Shown here in pieces: positions 59,254-64,000 of a DNA stretch of 64,000 bases (position 1 is its first letter; every line of letters begins with the position of its first letter). Location of the stretch: positions 62,001 to 126,000 of the forward strand of contig NZ_CP024895.1 of NCBI RefSeq assembly GCF_002796545.1, written 5' to 3'. The DNA is from Amycolatopsis sp. AA4. Its GTDB lineage: Bacteria; Actinomycetota; Actinomycetes; Mycobacteriales; Pseudonocardiaceae. Under the pieces are notes generated by a model that saw only the letters and a program-made list of their open reading frames with translations, did not search any database and was not told where the DNA came from. A program made the translations under genes and the position numbers.

Positions 59254-59706
59254 ATGGAGGGCCAGGGGGAACAAGAGTCGCGGTTCCGCATGCTGCTGCC
59301 ACAGGGGCGCCAAGCCCAGCACCTGGCGATGGGTTTCCCCGGGCCGCTGCCCGGGGAAACCGCCGACGACGACCAAGACCAGGCGCTGGTGCTTCGTCCC
59401 GATCCGCCGTGGTTCTTCACCCGCCGCGTGGCCCCGAACTGGGTACATGGCCAGAACCCCTGGGCAGGTGTGGACCGCGACGGCGGGCCGCCGCCCGGGG
59501 AACCCGCCGCCGGCAACGACGAAGACCAGGCGCTCGTGATCCGCCCCGAACCGGATGCCGCTCCCGCAGCCGGTCACGCCAACGCTCCTGCGGCTCACGA
59601 CCCCGGCACCCGCAGTTCCGCTCGCAGCCGGATGCCACCGCCGGGAACCCCCGGCAGCCGTCATAGCCGACTCAACCATGCCCGGGACGCGCCGCGGACG
59701 TGGTGA
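59254..59706 (+). CDS. Hypothetical protein with internal 24-residue repeat
   Basis: 150 residues from ATG 59254. A TACCGT -10-like hexamer (59241-59246) 7 nt before the ATG suggests a leaderless transcript. Two copies of GPLPGETADDDQDQALVLRP and GPPPGEPAAGNDEDQALVIRP occur about 55 residues apart. The C-terminal third is basic and disordered. No known family. The repeat of an acidic DQALV(L/I)RP(D/E)P unit suggests duplicated binding or recognition elements. Confidence 0.45.
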   Translation: MEGQGEQESRFRMLLPQGRQAQHLAMGFPGPLPGETADDDQDQALVLRPDPPWFFTRRVAPNWVHGQNPWAGVDRDGGPPPGEPAAGNDEDQALVIRPEPDAAPAAGHANAPAAHDPGTRSSARSRMPPPGTPGSRHSRLNHARDAPRTW

Positions 59707-59864
59707 GACCGCCCGCACGACATGCCGGGCAGGGATACCTCGACGCCCTCGCCGACATTCGGCGTCGGGGCCAGGGCCGGAACATCGGCCCTGGCGGGAC
59801 GGCCGGGCCGACAGCTGCCGCGCGGACCGGAGACGACCAACGCGGTGAATCGTCGTCGGTCCGC

Positions 59865-60497
59865 TTACAGCAGCCAGAGGAACAGCGCGCCGCAGACGAC
59901 GAATCCGGCGACGCCTCCTGCGGCGACCTGGCCGGGGGTGTGGTCACGCAGCACGACCCGCGACCAGCTGACCAGCGCGACCAGCAGTAGCAGCAGCAGC
60001 GCCCACGGGCCGTAGAGGAACGCGAGCATCGCAACACCGCCGGCGGACACGGCCGCGTGCATCGAGATCTTCCACTTGGCTGCCACCGTGATCGTGCCGG
60101 TGACGACGAGAACGGCGAGCATCGCCCAGGTCATGATCACCATGGCCGGGGGAGCGGACCCGACCAGCAGGATCGTCAGCCCGATCGCGGTCGACCCGAA
60201 GCACACCAGCAGCACCGGACCGCGGCCCTCGCGGTTGTTGACGTGATGGCTGTCGTACTGCCCGGCCTTTGCTCCGCGCGTGATGAACGCCATCGGCACC
60301 CCGGCGGAGAACACCGCCACAACCGCCCCCCACAACAAAGTCGGCCAGAGGCGGAATCCGGTCGCTTTGGCAGCCATCGCCAATGACAGCAACAGGATCA
60401 CAGCCCAGGGGGCGAGGATTTCGGTGATCACCCGAGCGGCCCGCTGCAAGGTCGTCTTGGCGTGCGAGTCGCGGGTGGCGGGCTTTTGAGCGGTCAC
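59865..60497 (-). CDS. PAP2-superfamily membrane phosphatase-like protein
   Basis: 210 residues from GTG 60497, GTGA overlap with the next gene upstream. Five hydrophobic segments (WAVILLLSLAMAAKATGF, WPTLLWGAVVAVFSAGVPMAF, GSTAIGLTILLVGS, MTWAMLAVLVVTGTITVA, ALLLLLLVALVSWSRVVL). The motif SWSRVVLRDHTPGQVAAGG corresponds to the last PAP2 motif (SRxxLxxHxxxQ/D) and KISMHAAV to the middle one. The usual N-terminal KxxxxxxRP is missing, so phosphatase activity is uncertain. Confidence 0.7.
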   Translation of the reverse strand: MTAQKPATRDSHAKTTLQRAARVITEILAPWAVILLLSLAMAAKATGFRLWPTLLWGAVVAVFSAGVPMAFITRGAKAGQYDSHHVNNREGRGPVLLVCFGSTAIGLTILLVGSAPPAMVIMTWAMLAVLVVTGTITVAAKWKISMHAAVSAGGVAMLAFLYGPWALLLLLLVALVSWSRVVLRDHTPGQVAAGGVAGFVVCGALFLWLL

Positions 60498-61684
60498 GGT
60501 GTCACGGGATCCTGTGCTGCGGGGGGGGCGGGCTGGGCGAGGGCGGCGGCGACCTGTTCGAGGAACGTCACCGACGCGGCGAGGTTGTTCCCGGTGCGGG
60601 GCGGGGGGATGCCGCCGGCGTCGGGCGGCGGTCTCCCGGCGCGCTTGAGGCGCAGGGCTTCGCGCAGGCACTCGGCCTCCACGAACGCGGCCAGTTCCGT
60701 GTCGGCCAGGCCGCGTTGCACGCCGGTCTCGAACATCGCGCGTTCGACGGCGGGGTCGAGGTAGTCGCGGATCCGTTTGCGCCCGTCCCAGATCTCGATC
60801 ACCCGCCGGTGCAGCGCGAACGTCGTGGCCCACCACGGGGCCGGGTTGGCCAGCACGACCTCCGGGGTGACCCCTCGGTCTGGGTCGGCGAATTCCCGCC
60901 ACAGCGGCTCGAGACGGCGGTACGCGCCTGCGTGCCGGAACCACGACCGCGCCGCCGACAACCGCGGCCCGAGGGCGGGCAGGACCAGACCGACCAGGGC
61001 GAACGTCACGCCCAAGGCCGAGAGGACGACCTCCACCTGCAGCTGCGACCACGGAGGCGGGCTGCCCGCCACGACCAGCAGGCTGTAGGCGATCTTGTGG
61101 GCGCTGTAGACGAGGCTGATCCAGCAGCCGATCGCCAACAGGCGCAGGCCACGACGCATCCACGGCCTGTCGGTGATCCGCGACCACCGCGACGCGAGCC
61201 GGGAGATCGCGAGCATCGCTGCGGCGAACCCGGCGGTGTAGGCCAGCAGCATGGAGGTCAGCCAGAGACCGAAATAGCGTTCGAGATGCAAGAAGTCCGG
61301 CTGCTCCGTGGCCAACGCGGCGACGAACCCGACGGTCATCGCCGCTGCGGCTGCCAGCAGAACGGCTCCGTGCGGCGCGAACGCCCTCCACGCCCGGCGC
61401 TGCTGCGGGATGACCGAGAGGAAGAAGAACAGCTCCAGCCCGGCGAACGCGATGAAGATCAGCCAGTGCTGGACGATCCAGATCACCTCGGCGCTGGCAG
61501 GCGACACCGGCACCCACCGCAGGCCGGAGATGATCGCCAAGGTCAGCGTCAGGAACGCCGACCACAGCGCCCACATCGCCGGCCTGCCGGGAGAGCGGAT
61601 CAGGTCGACGAGCTTGTAGACGACGACGCAGACCCCGACGACGACGATGAACAGGTGGAAGACGGTGCCGATGCTGTCAACCAC
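60494..61684 (-). CDS. Seven-helix membrane protein, MAB_1171c-like
   Basis: 396 residues. Seven hydrophobic helices in the first ~240 residues (for example VFHLFIVVVGVCVVVYKLVDL, VIWIVQHWLIFIAFAGLELFFF, LALVGLVLPALG), then a soluble domain with YRRLEPLWREFADPDRGV and RRVIEIWDGRKRIRDYLD, known from MAB_1171c-type actinomycete proteins of unknown role. It overlaps both the ImmA-type gene (8 nt) and the PAP2 gene. The conserved neighbourhood XRE, peptidase, this protein, PAP2 suggests one functional unit. Confidence 0.75.
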   Translation of the reverse strand: MVDSIGTVFHLFIVVVGVCVVVYKLVDLIRSPGRPAMWALWSAFLTLTLAIISGLRWVPVSPASAEVIWIVQHWLIFIAFAGLELFFFLSVIPQQRRAWRAFAPHGAVLLAAAAAMTVGFVAALATEQPDFLHLERYFGLWLTSMLLAYTAGFAAAMLAISRLASRWSRITDRPWMRRGLRLLAIGCWISLVYSAHKIAYSLLVVAGSPPPWSQLQVEVVLSALGVTFALVGLVLPALGPRLSAARSWFRHAGAYRRLEPLWREFADPDRGVTPEVVLANPAPWWATTFALHRRVIEIWDGRKRIRDYLDPAVERAMFETGVQRGLADTELAAFVEAECLREALRLKRAGRPPPDAGGIPPPRTGNNLAASVTFLEQVAAALAQPAPPAAQDPVTP

Positions 61685-62363
61685 GCACGCGCCCCATCAC
61701 GTCGTCCATCCGGTCCACGGCGTCGGCGGCCTCTCCATCGAGTTCGCGGGGCCCTTCCGGAACCAGGCGCATGCCGGCCCTGTGCCAGATGATGTGCGCG
61801 GCGAGTTCGGCGTCTCGTTCCTGCGGATCGGAGTAGCCCGCCCGGTACAGGCTCACCTGAACCAGGTCGTCGTCGCCGGCCCCGTCCATCCTCAGCGCGC
61901 GCAGCACGTCCGGATGGGTCAGCCGGAACAACGGCACCGACGGGTCCTCGCCCTCGACCCGCTCCATGCCCACCGTTCGCAGCAGATTGGGATTGAAAGG
62001 CTGATCTGCGGAGCCGCGATGACACAAGATCATGTGGCCCAGTTCGTGCAGAATGATGTGCTCGCGGAGAAGATCGGCGGCGGAGGCGTCGTAGATGATC
62101 AGGTCGACGGTCGGGCCCGGCAACCAGACCGCGTCCGGCGCTTTCACAGGCAGGGGAAGCGGCAGCAGCTCCATCGGGCGGCCGCGGTACGAGGCAAGAC
62201 GAGCGGCGAATTCCTCCAGGTCCCACGGCTTCGGCACCCCGATTTCGTCCAGGACGCGGCCGATCGAACGGCGAAGCTCCCGAAGCTCGCGGAACCGGCC
62301 GATCGGCCCGCCCGGAGAGCGCTGTCGATCGCCGTGCGGCCCCGGCCCGCCAGTCTCGGTCAT
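61677..62363 (-). CDS. ImmA/IrrE-type metallopeptidase
   Basis: 228 residues from ATG 62363, overlapping the XRE gene by ATGA-type overlap (62360-62363). HELGHMILCH gives His106-Glu107-x2-His110, with the downstream Glu in the following helix (ERDAELAAHIIWHRAG). Such peptidases cut partner XRE repressors in ICEBs1 and Deinococcus. Here the XRE protein is encoded immediately upstream, so it is a candidate substrate. Confidence 0.85.
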   Translation of the reverse strand: MTETGGPGPHGDRQRSPGGPIGRFRELRELRRSIGRVLDEIGVPKPWDLEEFAARLASYRGRPMELLPLPLPVKAPDAVWLPGPTVDLIIYDASAADLLREHIILHELGHMILCHRGSADQPFNPNLLRTVGMERVEGEDPSVPLFRLTHPDVLRALRMDGAGDDDLVQVSLYRAGYSDPQERDAELAAHIIWHRAGMRLVPEGPRELDGEAADAVDRMDDVMGRVRG

Positions 62364-62821
62364 CCGGCCGAGGTCCCCTTTCCCCCGTCTGTATCCCCGG
62401 CCGCCTGCCGGTTGTGCTTCCGCTCGACGGCCAGCAGATTTGCGATGAGACCTCCGACGATGTCCTGGTTGTCGTCGCTGAGCTCGCCCGCGCGCATCAG
62501 GTGATGCCGCATTGTTCCGTCCCGCAGGGCGAGCAGGTAGCGTAGCTCGTTCATCGACGCCGCCGGGTCGTCGTCAGTGAAATAGGACGTCTCGACCCCG
62601 AAGAACTTGGCCAAGCTCGCCAGCGTGCCGATCTTCGGGTCGTCAGTCTCACCGATTCTGAGCCGCCGCACCGTCTGCGCGCTGATCGACCCGAGCCCCT
62701 GCTTCTCGATGCCCTCGGCGATCTCGACATCGCTCCACGGGCCGCCTCGCGACTCCGACCGCACATTGACCAGGTACTGGAGGCGGTCGGCGATCGTGCT
62801 GCCTTTGCCTGGTTCTTCCAT
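62360..62821 (-). CDS. XRE-family regulator
   Basis: 153 residues from ATG 62821 (GTG 62824 also possible; AAAGGG upstream). HTH in residues ~10-72: ADRLQYLVNVRSESRGGPWSDVEIAEGIEKQG ... SAQTVRRLRIGETDDPKIGTLASLAKFFGV. The C-terminal helical part (NELRYLLALRDGTMRHHLMRAGELS) ends in a disordered tail. It is the first gene of the peptidase/membrane/PAP2 block. Probably represses its own operon. Confidence 0.82.
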   Translation of the reverse strand: MEEPGKGSTIADRLQYLVNVRSESRGGPWSDVEIAEGIEKQGLGSISAQTVRRLRIGETDDPKIGTLASLAKFFGVETSYFTDDDPAASMNELRYLLALRDGTMRHHLMRAGELSDDNQDIVGGLIANLLAVERKHNRQAAGDTDGGKGTSAG

Positions 62822-63447
62822 CACCGACCCTTTCCCCCAGCGAACATAGATGTTGAGTTGAGCCTCAGTCTGCGACATCCATGTTGACTCGTGAATGACC
62901 TTCACTTTAGGGTGCTCACTGGTCGATCCACAACAACGGGGGTCGCCGAATCAGCGTCGTCCGTGCCAGTGGGTGGCACGTCGACGCAAATCCGGTTGCA
63001 GGTACCGCGGGGCGGGACACTCGCAAGCCTCCACGCGGACTGCATGAAGAGGGGGGAATGTGTTCCTGCCGCCGACAGCAGGGGGGAGTTAGCGCTGTCG
63101 GCGGCAGGACCATGCGGAACACGCCAGGGGGGTGACGTCCGCCTTCCCCACTCTAGTCCGCTGAGGTCTTCGACGGGCTACTTCGCAGACTGCCCGGCTC
63201 ATGACTCACCCACAAAGCGGGTCGACGGCACATCAAGCGGAAATCAGGTGGAAGCTGTAGCCGACCTCACGGGACACCTCATGCGATCGATGCTGCCTTT
63301 AACCGCCGGGCAACATCAACCCTTGCACACGGGTCCGGGTGCGGCAGGCGATGCGGCGATCGAACCCGGGGCACGGGTGATCACGCTTCCCACCTGCCTC
63401 GCCCATGTCTGTCGGCCTGCGGAGAAACAAGGTACTCGGCGAGCCGC
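62822..63447. other. Stretch without a supported gene
   Basis: A plus frame of ~186 codons (62891-63451) has mixed third-position usage and no ribosome binding site, so I do not call it. The stretch includes the hairpin at 63064-63109 and the divergent promoter region of the XRE gene. Confidence 0.35.
63064..63109. terminator. Perfect 16-bp inverted repeat, terminator or RNA hairpin
   Basis: TCCTGCCGCCGACAGC (63064-63079) pairs with GCTGTCGGCGGCAGGA (63094-63109), loop AGGGGGGAGTTAGC. It is not adjacent to a called gene end. GGGGGGAG in the loop resembles a sequestered ribosome binding site. Confidence 0.5.
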
Positions 63448-64000
63448 TTAGGGTGGTGCGCTCGCACTCGCTCGTCGTTTCGCGATCAGTGTGCGGCGCA
63501 AGACGGTCGCGGCGCTGGCAAGTTCCGCGAGATCTGGTTCTCCGCGCTCGTGGCAGCGAATGCACAGACGGCGGCCGGAGTCGTCGGTGGCGATCGGCTG
63601 GAGTGGCCTGTCGCATCCCTCGCACTGGGAGGCGCTGACGAGTTCCTCGACGAGTTCCAGGAAGAACGTGAACTGGCGCCGTCCCGGGGTTGCGCTGGTG
63701 AAGTCGAGAAGATCGAGCCAGTCCCTGATGCTCTCGTCGTTGGCGAAATAGTCGGCGTGCCCGGCGAACCCTGCGATGTGCTGCCGCAGGTCGTCGACGT
63801 AGTCCTTCCAGTACGGCGGAACGTCGGAGACACGATCGGACGCGCCGACCTTCCCGTGCCCGCTGAACTCGCGCGCCAGGGCGACGCGCTCCTTGAACGC
63901 CCCGCTGCGAGTCTTGCCCAGCGCGGCGCCGATCTCAGTCCAGGTCAGGCCGTGCTCACGGGCCAGGTCGAACCATGCTGCGCGCTCGCTTTTGATCCGG
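63448..64000 (-). CDS. Zinc-finger protein with HTH-like N terminus, 5' end outside the window
   Basis: 183 residues are visible; the frame is open to the last base. The N-terminal part reads AAWFDLAREHGLTWTEIGAALGKTRSGAFKERVAL, a helix-turn-helix-like unit. Next come YWKDYVDDLRQHIAGFAGHAD and FTFFLELVEELVSASQ, then a C4 zinc finger with Cys at QCEGCDRPLQ and LCIRCHERG (CxxC ... CxxC). It ends at TAA 63448-63450. Its start is beyond the window. Probably a DNA-binding protein. Confidence 0.7.
   Translation of the reverse strand, partial: RIKSERAAWFDLAREHGLTWTEIGAALGKTRSGAFKERVALAREFSGHGKVGASDRVSDVPPYWKDYVDDLRQHIAGFAGHADYFANDESIRDWLDLLDFTSATPGRRQFTFFLELVEELVSASQCEGCDRPLQPIATDDSGRRLCIRCHERGEPDLAELASAATVLRRTLIAKRRASASAPP

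Noticed and set aside
62891..63451. 186-codon plus-strand frame
   Set aside because: Mixed third-position usage, no ribosome binding site, and the strong hairpin at 63064 lies inside it.

Overview
The window is about 70 percent G+C with codons ending almost always in G or C. It carries families typical of filamentous actinomycetes: a Cvn conservon with paired P450s, DUF3558 lipoproteins, PF04672 S-adenosyl methyltransferases, an XRE/ImmA/MAB_1171c/PAP2 block, SapB-type lanthipeptide genes and an albusnodin-type lasso peptide locus. The best guess is a chromosome of a Pseudonocardiales-like actinomycete (Amycolatopsis or a relative). This is an inference from gene content; there is no 16S rRNA, tRNA, CRISPR array or recognisable insertion sequence in the window.

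Layout. 1-1541: the end of a class III lanthipeptide synthetase, its 41-residue SapB-like precursor, and a secreted protein. 1631-10137: small Cys/His proteins, an M50 membrane protease, an S-adenosyl methyltransferase, an AcrVA2-like protein divergent from an XRE regulator, a GOLPH3-like protein and an orphan substrate-binding lipoprotein. 10327-18247 (minus): one long, mostly start/stop-overlapping operon with a STAND/TPR ATPase, a small lipoprotein, three DUF3558-type lipoproteins (one frameshifted), small proteins, two membrane-anchored proteins, an alpha-CTD-like helix-hairpin-helix protein and an HTH protein. 18616-20206: a membrane protein and a secreted trypsin-like protease. 20364-25640 (minus): a complete conservon (cvnA-B-C-D plus two P450s, one with the CYP157-type loss of ExxR). 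25828-30898 (minus): a second S-adenosyl methyltransferase, a STAND protein that has lost its P-loop half, a zinc-type LanC-like cyclase, a prim-pol-like protein and a lone roadblock protein.

31223-35107: two XRE regulators that share an exact 372-bp promoter plus HTH module but have unrelated C-terminal halves. 35118-39233: a HAD hydrolase, an XRE-Nudix fusion and three small overlapping genes, two with Cys motifs. 39417-43429: a prim-pol-like gene followed by an intact lasso peptide cluster (precursor, cyclase, fused RRE-protease, GNAT acetyltransferase). The predicted core, GLGMGHSEDKRRAYN, is closely related to the acetylated lasso peptide albusnodin. 43741-49742: a TIM-barrel isomerase, a STAND-LuxR regulator with an elaborate inverted-repeat leader, a P450 and a ribbon-helix-helix-like protein. 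49970-52156: a lone C5 cytosine methyltransferase behind a MetE-like protein.

52295-55150: two paralogous secreted alpha/beta hydrolases flanking a secreted protein made of three near-identical 24-residue repeats. 55205-57850: a four-gene overlapping operon (unknown, cupin, HisC-like aminotransferase, YczE-type membrane protein). 58494-59706: two hypothetical proteins, one with an internal repeat. 59865-62821: the XRE, ImmA-type metallopeptidase, seven-helix membrane protein and PAP2 block. 63448-64000: a zinc-finger protein cut by the window end.

The most notable content is the set of RiPP-related loci (lanthipeptide, lasso peptide, orphan LanC, repeat peptide) together with the promoter-HTH module shared by two different regulators.
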